A stretch of DNA of 64,000 nucleotides from Melanopsichium pennsylvanicum (taxonomy: Eukaryota > Basidiomycota > Ustilaginomycetes > Ustilaginales): NCBI GenBank assembly GCA_900208305.1, contig OAPG01000013.1, forward strand, positions 1 through 64,000. Direction: 5' to 3'. Below the pieces are notes generated by a model. The model worked only from the letters and a program-made list of their open reading frames with translations. It had not been told where the DNA came from and did not search any database. The translations under genes were made by a program, and so were the position numbers. This document shows positions 31,493 to 41,521 of the stretch, piece by piece; within the stretch, counting starts at the first letter, position 1; every line of letters begins with the position of its first letter.

Positions 31493-34400
31493 TCACATCT
31501 TTCGCTTCCGCGAAGATGTGGAAGACGTCTCTGCATTATCCGTGGCCTTCTGCGGAGCTGGCGTCTTTGGACTCGCCCCATTCTTGCCTGCTCCCGCAGC
31601 AGCTTTCAAGAGCGGAGTAGCCGAAGCCCCATTGACGTTTTTCTCCTTGACTGGTGTGCCATTCACTTTGCTGGGCGAGGAGGCCGTGACTGATTCTACC
31701 AAAATCTGATTCTTGAACAGTTCCACCAGCTCGTCTGTGTCTGAAAGAAGAATCTCTGAGATTCCTCTTCCCTGCATCGCTGCGCCATGTTTCTCGGTCT
31801 TTGCTCTTTCCGAGTCTTGTGTGTCTGTGGCAAAAAGTGTCGAGTCTGCAGTAGCCGCGGCGGTGGTGGACACTGAAGTGGCAGCAGGTGCAAGCATCTT
31901 GGACAGGAACACATCGAACAACAAAGTTGCAGGCGGCAAAAGATGAGGAGCAGTGGCGAAAATTGACGCAACGCCTGAACCAGCTCCAGCAGCAGTGTCA
32001 GCTGGGAGTGAGATGGCTCCATCATCGTCATCTTCAACACGAGCATCGTGGAAAGCGGAAGGTCCAAACAAGTCGTCAAAGAGGGTTTTCTTGACGTTCG
32101 AGATACCCCGGATGTTTTCAGCGGTAGCACCGGCGACAGTGAAGCCGGAAGCAGATGGAGAGGAAGAGAAAATAACAAGGTCCATCTCTTTGCTGATCGC
32201 CACGTACTCTTTCGCGTGTGAGTGAGATCCGGTGGGGAGAGGGATGGGGCAGACGGCGGTGACAGCTGTGCAGAAAACGGCGCGTGACGGGGTAGAGCTG
32301 GCCTTGGTCACCGTGGCAGTGCCAGCAGCAGTGACGGAAGACGAAGCGATCTCTCGGTCGGAGACGAGCGAAATGGGCTCGACAACAGTCTTGGCCTGCC
32401 GAGCCGCGTCGTCCTCCTCGAGAGCAGCGGTGGATGAGACGAGTGTGAAGATGGGCTTCCCTTCCGCATTTGCTGCAGCAGAGGAAGCACCTGCGGGCAA
32501 CAACAAGCTAGCTCTGAGGCCAGCCTCTAGACCCTTACGAGACACCTGTCTGGATAGGACCAGATCCCAAATCAACACGGCGTCAGAAGTGGCGATACCA
32601 AGGTACCTGCCCGCGAAAGCCAGACTCTGCACGCCCCTGGCCAACTCCGGGGCAGAAATGACCATCGACATGAGGTTGCTTTCCGGGCTCCACAGCGTGA
32701 CACTTCCTGCCTGACCCACTGCTAGAATAGACCCATCAGCCGAAAATGCGCTCGCACTTGGGATCTGATCACGATATCCAAACACCGATCTGCACGCCCA
32801 GTAGCTCTCCAACTTTCCTGACTTGAGTTTTCGAGTAGCAATGTGCCAAGCACGTACTTTTCCATCCGTTGCAGCTGTAACCAGGAGCGCAGAGCTGGAA
32901 GAAAAGGTCACTGACGTAATGCGCTTGCCGTTGTGAGGGCGATCGATGCGGGTGTTGAGCGTGTAGCGACGGTTGACCGGGTTCCAGCGCCAGAACTTGA
33001 GCGAAGATTCGGAAACAACTTCAATGTCGCCTTCGACATCAGAAAGGTTACGGCTGTCAAACGTGACCATCCACTCGCCTTGCTCTGCGGTCTTGGACGA
33101 CACAAAGGGCGAGAAAACAACGCGCTCGACGCGAGTGGGCTCGATCTGTTCATCTTCGACTCGGGAAACACGATTCGAGGGGGCCACTTCGAGTTCCATT
33201 GTGTTGACATCCTTAATGGGATCGTAGAATTGGAGTGAAGAAGGGTGACCGGCAAGCAGGACAATGTTGCGGCTGGCAGGGTGCACAGCGAGAGGTGTAG
33301 GTGTGTCAAAGGGGATCGATGCGCCGGGAATGTGGCGAGATGCATCAATTTTGATGCGAGTGAAAGTCCTGGTTGGCTTGAGCGACATGGATGAGACAAA
33401 GGTGATGCTTCCGTCTGCGAGAGAGACTACATACTCCCGCTCTCTGCCGTCGAGACCATTGGCGACTGCGATGGCCGAGAGGGGTGCACCAAGGCGCGGA
33501 ACAAACTCTTTCGAGGCCGCGTTGCCGGAGACTCCAAGATGCCAGACCACAAGCACACCTTCCTCACCTCCAGAGAGCAGATGTGCGCCGTTAGGTGAGA
33601 AGCAAAGCGACGAGACAGCGTGTGCGTGCCAGTGAAGCACCGTCGATGGCGCGTGCCTCTCCATACCGTCGTCCACCTCCGCCTTCGAAGGAGACATGAA
33701 ACTCTTGTTAAGACAGTACCAAACCCGAATACGACCAGTTGAATCTCCTGTGACGAGTCTGGTCGAGTCAGTCGGGTGGAAGGCCATGCAAGTCATGGAT
33801 GTCCTCCTCTGTTGCTGTGCTCCAGGATGCGACGAGATGAACCGTGTGAAGCCCGAGGCAAGATCGTTGGTCCTTGCCACCTGCACCTTGTCGTTACCAA
33901 CGACCACTAGCCATTCGCCATTCGGCGAGACGTCAATCGAAACGGCCTCCCGTGTCTTTCCAATTCGCACCAACTCGGGACGGATGGACGCGCCGCGGGA
34001 GAATTTGGGCATAGAGGTGTAGCTGTGAGCATGCACAGTCAAGTCGAGGCTGAAGTGCCCGATAATGCTGTTGAAAGGTGCACCATTGTCAAGAGCGACA
34101 AGGATCTCGGACAGGTTTTTGGGTGCAGTCTCTGCGTCACGGTGGCGGAACTTCTTGAGAAGGACATAGACAATATTCGGCTTGGAGGCGTGAGCTGCCA
34201 TTCCTGAAATTGGGAGCTGGAAGTCGAAGGAAGAAAGCAAGACACCGTCCAAGAAGTCCCAAACTTTGACACGGCCATCAAGAGAAGCGGTGAGGAGTTG
34301 CAAAGGGTTGGCTGGGTTGATCATGATCGCGGTGATAGCGGCGAAATGGGAGCCAGGGCCGCTGGAGAGAGTCGAAACGACCTGGCCGGTGGTCCTCGAG

Positions 34401-34753
34401 AAGATGCGAACGGAAGTTTTGGACACGGCAAAAAAGTAGTCGGCATCACGGGTGAAGACGACAGGGACGCGAGAAACACGCCCTTCACTGATGGTCTGGA
34501 AGGACGAGAACTCGGCAGAGCGTTCCTTGATACCCGAGATGATCTTCTTGCTTTTGCGATGACGGCCCTTGGCTGTAACAGCCGCATTGCTGGTGGAAAC
34601 TTCTTGATTTTGGGATTGCGCCGGCACTTCTGTGAAAAAGGGTTTCGAGCGACCAGGAGTGGCTTGGGCAAGGTCGGAAGAAGATGCCATTTGTGCTGTT
34701 GAGGATGCTTGGGCTGCCTTCTTGACAGGCGACCCAGCTGCAGATCGCGCCAT
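31493..34753 (-). CDS. NAN1: NAN1/UTP17 (WDR75), U3 processome WD40 protein
   Basis: The 1086-residue protein matches the Utp17/WDR75 family (yeast 896). This is a t-UTP subunit that binds the 5' ETS of nascent pre-rRNA, supports Pol I transcription and starts the small-subunit processome. Residues 60-75 are basic (KGRHRKSKKII); from about 95 WD40 blades follow in two propellers: AITAIMINPANPLQLLTASLDGRVKVWDF, TSMTCMAFHPTDSTRLVTGDSTGRIRVWY, AVSSLCFSPNGAHLLSGGEEGVLVVWHL, ITSVTFSSSSALLVTAATDGKVRAWHI. The C-terminal 300 residues are Ala/Ser-rich, ending in a basic SSRKRKM. The start is the ATG at 34753. The stop codon lies inside GTGAGT, a consensus splice donor, so a further small exon cannot be excluded. 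Confidence 0.92.
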   Translation of the reverse strand: MARSAAGSPVKKAAQASSTAQMASSSDLAQATPGRSKPFFTEVPAQSQNQEVSTSNAAVTAKGRHRKSKKIISGIKERSAEFSSFQTISEGRVSRVPVVFTRDADYFFAVSKTSVRIFSRTTGQVVSTLSSGPGSHFAAITAIMINPANPLQLLTASLDGRVKVWDFLDGVLLSSFDFQLPISGMAAHASKPNIVYVLLKKFRHRDAETAPKNLSEILVALDNGAPFNSIIGHFSLDLTVHAHSYTSMPKFSRGASIRPELVRIGKTREAVSIDVSPNGEWLVVVGNDKVQVARTNDLASGFTRFISSHPGAQQQRRTSMTCMAFHPTDSTRLVTGDSTGRIRVWYCLNKSFMSPSKAEVDDGMERHAPSTVLHWHAHAVSSLCFSPNGAHLLSGGEEGVLVVWHLGVSGNAASKEFVPRLGAPLSAIAVANGLDGREREYVVSLADGSITFVSSMSLKPTRTFTRIKIDASRHIPGASIPFDTPTPLAVHPASRNIVLLAGHPSSLQFYDPIKDVNTMELEVAPSNRVSRVEDEQIEPTRVERVVFSPFVSSKTAEQGEWMVTFDSRNLSDVEGDIEVVSESSLKFWRWNPVNRRYTLNTRIDRPHNGKRITSVTFSSSSALLVTAATDGKVRAWHIATRKLKSGKLESYWACRSVFGYRDQIPSASAFSADGSILAVGQAGSVTLWSPESNLMSMVISAPELARGVQSLAFAGRYLGIATSDAVLIWDLVLSRQVSRKGLEAGLRASLLLPAGASSAAANAEGKPIFTLVSSTAALEEDDAARQAKTVVEPISLVSDREIASSSVTAAGTATVTKASSTPSRAVFCTAVTAVCPIPLPTGSHSHAKEYVAISKEMDLVIFSSSPSASGFTVAGATAENIRGISNVKKTLFDDLFGPSAFHDARVEDDDDGAISLPADTAAGAGSGVASIFATAPHLLPPATLLFDVFLSKMLAPAATSVSTTAAATADSTLFATDTQDSERAKTEKHGAAMQGRGISEILLSDTDELVELFKNQILVESVTASSPSKVNGTPVKEKNVNGASATPLLKAAAGAGKNGASPKTPAPQKATDNAETSSTSSRKRKM

Positions 34754-37070
34754 TGATGCTTTTTCTAGGACTGAATGACAGACAGAGACCTTCTAATCCA
34801 CTTTGAGTGTGCTGCGCCGTGACGATGGAAGTGGGCTAAGTCGCAGTTTGGAGGTTGAGCGATCGGCAGCACGACAATGTCGGACGTTCGTAGCAAATCT
34901 TTGTCCAGATTTGGAGCTATTTGGCTGATTTCAATGCTGCGACAAGGCTATAAGATCGGATGAAGCCTCGTTCTTCGTCTATGATGGTGAGGGGGGACAA
35001 GACGATTTCTCACTATGTGAATTTACAGTACAGCAGTTGGCCTATGTCTTCGCAAATCTGAACAAGAAAGTTCTCGTTTACAAGAAAAAAAAAGTCACTG
35101 CAGGAATCATCGGAAGTCGGTTTCTGACACTCAGATACGGCGGTTCTGTATACGCTTGAGTTAAATTTTCTTCCATTTCTCTGCCTCTTTTTTTTGCATA
35201 TTTTTTCAAGAAAATATACTCAGTTGTAAACACTTGAGGGGAGGGCAAAGTCTGATGGTCCTAAAGAAAGAGGCTATTTGGATACAAGGCTTTTTGGGGG
35301 TCACAAGGCTGTTATACAGACTATTGTCAAATTAGTTCAAGGTAGTACAAGAGGTTGTCACAGTTCAGATTTCAACTTGTAGAACCAGGCGCACATCATA
35401 GACTTCTAGCGCAGACATAGTCAGACACTGGAAGAAATTGTTGATCTGCAAGTTATATCAATGAGAGGACACATGGTGTCAGAACTTCAATGCAATGATA
35501 GAGCAAGGGCTTAAATTCAAGTGTTTGGTGTCAAGGAGATGCAAGATCAGGAAAGCAATCCTGCCAACAAATCTCACAGCCAACAATCTGTCAGGGGCCA
35601 GTGTGCCAAACCCAGGTACCAGTTTTGAAATAAAATGAAACTGGTGGATCTTTTGTAAATCAATATGAGAGTTGATAAAACACAAGATGCTATGCAAATT
35701 AGTCTGAGGTCTGGTAGATGTTAAGGCCGTAGGGTCTAGGTACCGCGGGGCAGCTACAGCCAGAGTAGGCTCTACGGGTATGGAGAGGTTGTAGGTGTAG
35801 GCAACACAGGCAGTCGAGGGTCAGTGCACACTACTGCATTGCTATAGAGCTAACTAAGTAATACATGCGACGAGGTCCGGAGGCAACCTCATGTCAGGCG
35901 GGGGCGGGGTGGTAAGGTCCAAGAACTATTGACCACCTCCCATGCCACCTGCGGTAACTACCTCCCACCGCGGCGCTACAATGTTAGATTGCCAACGGCC
36001 GTATTCTGCTTACAGAGGGGCCAGCCGCGGTTGGACGGTAGGAGGGTTGTGTTAGGCCAACTGCTCCTCTGCAAGGGATCCAGAGAGGGTTGGTCGTGGC
36101 TCAATTGCAACGGTCGCTCAATCGGGAGGGGGGCCAAGCGCCCACTCTTTGGACTACGGTTGGTGGGGCACTAACAACTTGGCTCTGGGCCCCATGCTTA
36201 TCAGAGCTGACTCCCAGAGGCAGTGACTGACAGCATCTGAGCCCCCTACATGCTGCACCATCTGACTAGGCTGGTAGCCTAGCATACCTTGTTAAGTCAC
36301 TCAATAGTTGCTGTTTCTTTTCAACAGTGTTTTGACAGTTTCCAGCCAAGTTCAGCTAGAGCTCCATATCTTATTGGAAGTCAAAGTCAAACTGATACCT
36401 GCTAAAACTACAAGTTTTATCCAACTTGGTCTTTTGCAACCTGTAACAGATACCTCTCACACAAGCTCTAACCTTCCTGCGCCAAGCCACCCAGCATTCC
36501 TGTGCACCAGCGGTACAAGACCCTTGGTGCATTCTCACAATGTGGTACAGCAAATTTGTTGTCCAATATTGACCAGTGACTACCACACAAGAATTTGCAT
36601 TCTCAAAAACTTCTTTTCTGCAATATCCTGCATGTCTTGCAGCGCTTTGCAGCAACAAGCAGTATTTTTCAATAAAGTGTTTTGTACAGGCTGTTTCCAA
36701 GAGGTCCAAGTTGATCAGCAAGATGCCAAACATGATGATGGACTGAGTCATGTAGGAGCACATGAGAGCATTTATCTCGTGTCCCGATTACTGACAGCCC
36801 GATTTCAACCTTCTCCACACGTGTCGAAACTTCGGCAGCCGGCGATCTGTGACGAAAAGTTGACTTCTTGCTTAAGGCCGTTCAACGCTCCTGAACGCCG
36901 TTCAATAGTCTCGACACAATTGCTCCAACAGGTCCCTACCGCCATCTGTTGCCATACCGACGGTCGCAAATACGAAGCTCTGTAGGCTGACATCGATCTG
37001 CTTGATTCGGTGACGCTTATATACCGGAGATCATTCAACCTTCGTCGCGTTTCATACTCGAATAAGCACA
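34754..37070. other. Gene-free island, possible mobile-element remains
   Basis: This 2.3 kb has no intact gene. 34754-35700 is A/T-rich and holds the NAN1 promoter. 35715-36290 switches to G/C-rich sequence unlike its flanks, with TGTTAAG at both edges (35717 and 36292), which might be a solo LTR or another element; I could not define termini or a target duplication. A decayed frame follows at 36371-36763. The RPB6 promoter occupies the right end. Confidence 0.4.
36371..36763 (-). pseudogene. Possible relic of a P-loop NTPase gene
   Basis: A minus-strand frame reads LLQSAARHAGYCRKEVFENANSC and then VVVTGQYWTTNLLYHIVR. Fungal CRN-like NTPases often have VVTGQPGIGKTxxLYYxLxRR at this place. 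The surroundings match and the P-loop itself looks broken by a small indel. There is no start codon and no other exon. This would be a second, internal relic related in kind to the one beside the telomere. The match is from memory and short. Confidence 0.3.
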
Positions 37071-37730
37071 ATGTCGGATCGTGAGGACGGAGGAGAGGAG
37101 ACGTGAGTATCACCTCGAGCTTCAGACGATCTCTGCATCTGACTTTGCATCCACCAGTAATCGCAAATCCTACAAGAGGACTGACGCGCTTTTTGGTCTC
37201 TTCACTCATACCGAATAGCTTCTACGAGGACGATGAGCCCGTTTACGATGGCGATGATCTCGGAGAGGAGCAGTTCGACGATGGCGTTGACGCTGCTGCC
37301 AATGGCATCGTCCACTCATCAGCGGGTGGGGATCCATCCACTTCGATGGCTGGTCAGGCCAACGCTGAACGCATCACCACTCCTTATATGACCAAGTACG
37401 AGCGTGCCAGAATCCTCGGCACTCGCGCCTTGCAAATCTCGTAAGTTTCTTTCTTTCTTTCCCGCGTATCGCCATTCGCACCTCTCGCTATGCGCTTGGG
37501 AGCGTTGTCGCACTATCGATACCTCTAGCTGAACATCAAAGCCGTTTTGTTGTTTGAACACACACAGCATGAACGCACCGGTCCTCGTCCCAACCGAGGG
37601 TGAGACTGACCCATTGGAGATTGCCATGAAGGAGTTGGCTGCCAAGAAGATTCCACTGGTCGTCAGGCGATACCTTCCAGATGGAAGCTATGAAGACTGG
37701 ACCGTTAGTGAGCTAATCGTCAGCGAGTAA
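37071..37730 (+). CDS. RPB6: RNA polymerase subunit Rpb6 (ABC23)
   Basis: Three exons (37071-37102, 37219-37440, 37568-37730) encode 138 residues; yeast Rpo26 has 155. Rpb6 is shared by RNA polymerases I, II and III and stabilises the clamp. Introns of 116 and 127 bases start GTGAGT and GTAAGT and end ATAG and ACAG. An acidic N-terminus ([21 protein letters not shown]) is followed by the invariant core [31 protein letters not shown] and the C-terminal half [36 protein letters not shown]. The start is the ATG at 37071. The core block spans the second intron exactly in frame, which confirms the model. Confidence 0.97.
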
Positions 37731-39131
37731 ATAGGTCGCTCAGAGCCATGATCTTGTCTTACCTTCTTCACTTGGTCTGCGCGCCTGGAGTTGCCGAACA
37801 TCTTCGATCTGGATCAAAGTATACCTCCTCTCTCATCTCACTTGCTAGATCTGCATGCTTTGACAGGAAGCAGGACTGTCCGCCTGTCTCTCCGAAGCCT
37901 CTGTGCATGGCGATTTTCGGGTCTCACATTGTCTTTGCCGTTATTGTACTTTACTGTCTCACAAAAGCATTAGTCTTGTCTAACCCAAAGGAGGCACTGG
38001 GTTGGACACGACCTCTGCATTCGACATCTCGCATAGTTCTTAAACTGATAGGAGCGTCCATCTTAACGATAAAGCGGTCCTTGTTTGTCGCCCTTCTGAA
38101 CAAGCATGGACCTTATTATTGCACATGTCCGTCGAACCGAGAGTACATTCATACGAAATCCAGATATTAATTTTCGTGTGTTGTTCGTGTGATATTGCGC
38201 TGCTGCTGGTCGACACATATGGGCTGAAGCAGGGGGCAAGCAAATCGATCGGGTGTGAATTACTTTGGAGATCGATTTTGTCTACGGAACAAGTAGCCTG
38301 ACCAAGCTCGACAGAACGCTGTGTCAGATACCTGCCGGTTCACGTCCACACATCCAGGAGACTTGCATGCCGACTCGGACTGTGAACTGGAGTCTGACAG
38401 TCCCGCGACCAGCTTCACAACTTGTCGCACAGCTAGAATGGCGCCAATTACAAGGATTTTTCTCGGTAGAAATTTGTTAGACCTTCGTTTTTGTGGGCAG
38501 ATAAGATCTGGATTTGCAAAGCTGCAAATCGGCTCGATGCTCCACCTCAATAACCTCGGCCGAGCTGTTACATCACATGATCCGGCCGTGACCTAACGAG
38601 TGTGATCGGGCCACCAAGTGGGCCAGACTTGGTCATGTGGCCAGTGTAAGCCACACATTCCGTGTTCATTGAGGACGCCATGACCGCAGCCGAGCAGCCA
38701 CTTTGAGTGCAGTGCTGTAGTTTGGCACGGTGAGCCAGGTGGAGTGAGCTACAAAGATGTGTTCGACATCTACGCCTCCTCTCTTCCCTCCCACCAAGTA
38801 GCTCTCATTTGACCAACAAAGGTAGGTACATTGTGATCAAATAGACTCACTGCTTAAGTTCATCATGGCTCTACGACAACTACAATACCTCGCATCGTAA
38901 CACCCGGCATTGTACAGCTTCAAAGTGACGAAGCCGGTTTGTCGTCATCAGCAGGAATGGTATAGGTGTCGTCGTCATCAGCAGGAATGGTATAGGTGTC
39001 CGATGGCAGGTTTAAGTTGAAGTGGATGTTTCCAGCGTCCGGAATTTCGCCTCGATAGCACCGATGCAAGACCAGCACACTTACACTAGCACATCCTCAT
39101 CATCTCATCCCAATTTTACAGCTTTGTCAAC
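37731..39131. other. RPB6 3' flank and RPL41 promoter region
   Basis: This 1.4 kb has no supported protein gene. It holds a perfect 30-base tandem duplication (listed separately). An excellent splice acceptor, a pyrimidine-rich tract ending TTTTACAG at 39121, sits 10 bases before the RPL41 ATG and suggests an intron in the RPL41 5' leader. The donor cannot be chosen with confidence; GTAGGT at 38822 is one candidate. Confidence 0.45.
38941..39000. repeat. Perfect 30-base tandem duplication
   Basis: Bases 38941-38970 and 38971-39000 are identical (starting GTCGTCATCAGCAGG). They lie 130-190 bases before the RPL41 start codon, probably inside its leader, leader intron or promoter. The perfect identity suggests a recent event. 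Confidence 0.95.
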
Positions 39132-39209
39132 ATGCGAGCCAAGTGGAGGAAGAAGCGTATGCGCAGACTTCGTCGTAAGCGCAGAAAGATGCGCGCCCGA
39201 TCCAAGTAA
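39132..39209 (+). CDS. RPL41: Ribosomal protein eL41
   Basis: A 25-residue reading frame starts MRAKWRKKRMRRLRRKRRK and ends MRARSK. This is eL41, the smallest ribosomal protein, nearly invariant in eukaryotes and almost entirely Arg/Lys. It sits at the subunit interface as bridge eB12. It is too short for usual gene finders. The likely leader intron ends at 39121, 10 bases before the ATG at 39132. Confidence 0.97.
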   Translation: MRAKWRKKRMRRLRRKRRKMRARSK

Positions 39210-39650
39210 ACAGGTCACCCCTCCCATGTGACAAGTTTACACCCCGTCGACGATCTTCAGAGCAGTCCCAATAACGGCTACGCGATCCCAAGTATGGTTT
39301 CTACATCAGCTGGTCTACAGTGATGTCCTAACTCAAGATTTTTCTCGCAGGAATCGGACGATTCTAGTCGGCTCGAAAGTTTCGAAGACCCAAACCTAAT
39401 CGGTCATTCAAACAAATACAACTTCAAACTCAACTCTCCCGTGCCGTCCGGTGTCATTTGTCTATGATGCATCGGCGACACCCACTAAAAATTAAGCGTT
39501 TTCAACACTTTATTCCCGTGCGTTTGTGCTCACCGTTGTGTGGTGATATCGCCTCTCCTACGATTTGTTTATCGTGAGGTTCTCGGCGGACTGTGTTACC
39601 TTTTCGCCAAGGCATGCATCATCATACTCCTCATTGTGCGATTTGGAACC
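39210..39650. other. Convergent 3' region RPL41/SDR
   Basis: The 3' flanks of RPL41 and of the minus-strand SDR gene meet here. No gene or repeat is evident. Confidence 0.45.
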
Positions 39651-40878
39651 TCACCAGTGCTCGCGAGCAGGACGGAGATCTATCTCAAAAGTCCAACCGC
39701 TCGGATGCTGTTGAGCCAGGAACAACCAAGTCTTGGCCATCTGAGGTGGTAGCAGAGCCTGTCGTGGTGCGCCGAGACCAAATTGAACATGATATCTTTG
39801 AGTGAGCTGGTATTTTCTCGGTTGTACGCTTGGCTCGAGGTCTGGGTGGAAATACTTACCGATCCATCAGGGAATCGACTACCTTTGGGCATACCCAGGT
39901 ATTCAAGAGCCGTGTCGGACTCTATGAGGCCGTCGACGATTACGTGGCTCACATGAATGGAGCGAGGGCCAAATTCTCTCGCGATCGACTGTGACAGTGA
40001 GCAGAACGAGGAAAGTGAGACTGCATTAGGTCAAGCTCGGCGTCATGGTGTACAGCAGTGGGTACACAAGACCGTGGAGTTATGTACATACCTGGCACAT
40101 TGACCGTAGACCCGACTCTGTTTGGTTCCATTGCAGATTTATCACAAATCACTCGAGGTGTCAGAAGATTGTCGAGTGTCAACGCATCAACGGCTCAATG
40201 AAAGGGATTGCAAAGGCACTTACTACTTGCGGCAAACCCAGCAAACCCTTCCCTTCCTCTAGTACTCGACGTAGCACCAGTAACAATCAAGCTACCTCCC
40301 AAGCCATGTGCCTCCATCTTACCCACCACCGCTTGGGCGAACGTGAACCCAGCCAAGATTGACCCTTGTACGCCGTCCTTAAGCTGTTCTAACCTCTGCT
40401 CCAAGAATGGACCTCTCTTGCGGATGGACGCGTTGTAGCACGCCGTACCGATCTTTTTATCTTTCCAGTGATTCGACACCTTTTCCACTGCCAACTTTAC
40501 AGACTCATTATCGAGTGCATCGCACGCGAATGCAGCAGATAATCTCTCGGAAGGAGTCAAGCGAAGATTGTTGGCCTTGCGGAAAGCTAGCGCTGTTTCG
40601 TGCAGAGAGTCGGACCACGATTCAAGCCGCGATTTGGTACGTGATAGGATGGCAGTGATGTATCCTCGAGACGCGAATACTTGGGCAATGGAAAGGCCCA
40701 GACCTGGACCCACGCCAAGGATGATCACGACGTGGTCCTCGATTCGCGGTCCGTGGAGAAGGTCCTGGCCGAGTGACTTGACAGGAGCATGGGGCGTGAA
40801 GTCCGGGTTGAGAAGATCAATTCGATTCTTGCGTGGGCTGCCGATATCGTGCATGATGTTGCGTTTTTTGTTGGACAT
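39651..40878 (-). CDS. Atypical short-chain dehydrogenase/reductase, four exons
   Basis: Exons 40878-40224, 40117-40092, 39988-39860 and 39740-39651 give 299 residues. All introns are GT/AG (GTAAGT, GTATGT, GTAAGT). The second exon is only 26 bases, but including it restores the continuous SDR helix SSKSGLRSMCQSIAREFGPR, and the last exon restores the family end HPSGWTFEIDLRPAREHW. The cofactor loop GVGPGLG is at 55-61 and NAS follows the fourth strand. The usual catalytic YxxxK is replaced: the helix reads GFAGFAASSK, so the Tyr position is occupied by Ala or Phe. This subgroup of fungal SDRs often lacks the Tyr, and its substrate is unknown. The start is the ATG at 40878. Confidence 0.88.
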
Positions 40879-41521
40879 GGTTGCTGCGTCTTGGTTTGGC
40901 CTGTGTGCTTTGAGGCAGGTTGAGAAGTTGCGAAATGTTGGTGTTGTCGTTGTTGATAATTAAGGAGACTTGTTTCCTTTTATGCTCAGCCGTCGGAATG
41001 GCTCTCACTACCACGAGTACCTTCAAGAATGCGTCTTCGGCTCGTATAGGAAGCCGACTCAGCCGGATCATTACAGGTAATGAGTAGTTGTCGTGAATTG
41101 GTGTACCACTCTTGCCAACCATGACGAAGGATGGTTTGAGCGCCTGCATGTCGGCAATTTTTCAGGTTTTTGACGTTGAAGCTTGAACCCTGCACGACTC
41201 ACCAGGTGCACTACCTCCACAATATTTCGGACATATTTCCGCTCGATGGTCTGCTTGGCGGTGCAATTTCGGTACGCACTCTCCTGGCTCTACCTTTTTT
41301 TTCCCTTGGAGCCGTGCAATCATATGCCAACGAGTTCCTAATGAACTCATACAGCTTAATCAGGCCACACAGAGATGGCTATATGCATTGATTCTCTATA
41401 ATTATGACTTGGGAAGGGCCAACTCGCTCCATCAAGCTAGTGCGCGAGGAACGAATACATCTACATAAAGGAAACAGGAGGAAATAGGACTACTCGAACT
41501 CATCTTCCTCTCTGTGATAAT
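40879..41521. promoter_or_regulatory. SDR promoter and phosphatase 3' flank
   Basis: This 643-base spacer lies between two minus-strand genes. I see no gene or repeat, apart from a T-run at about 41290. Confidence 0.45.
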
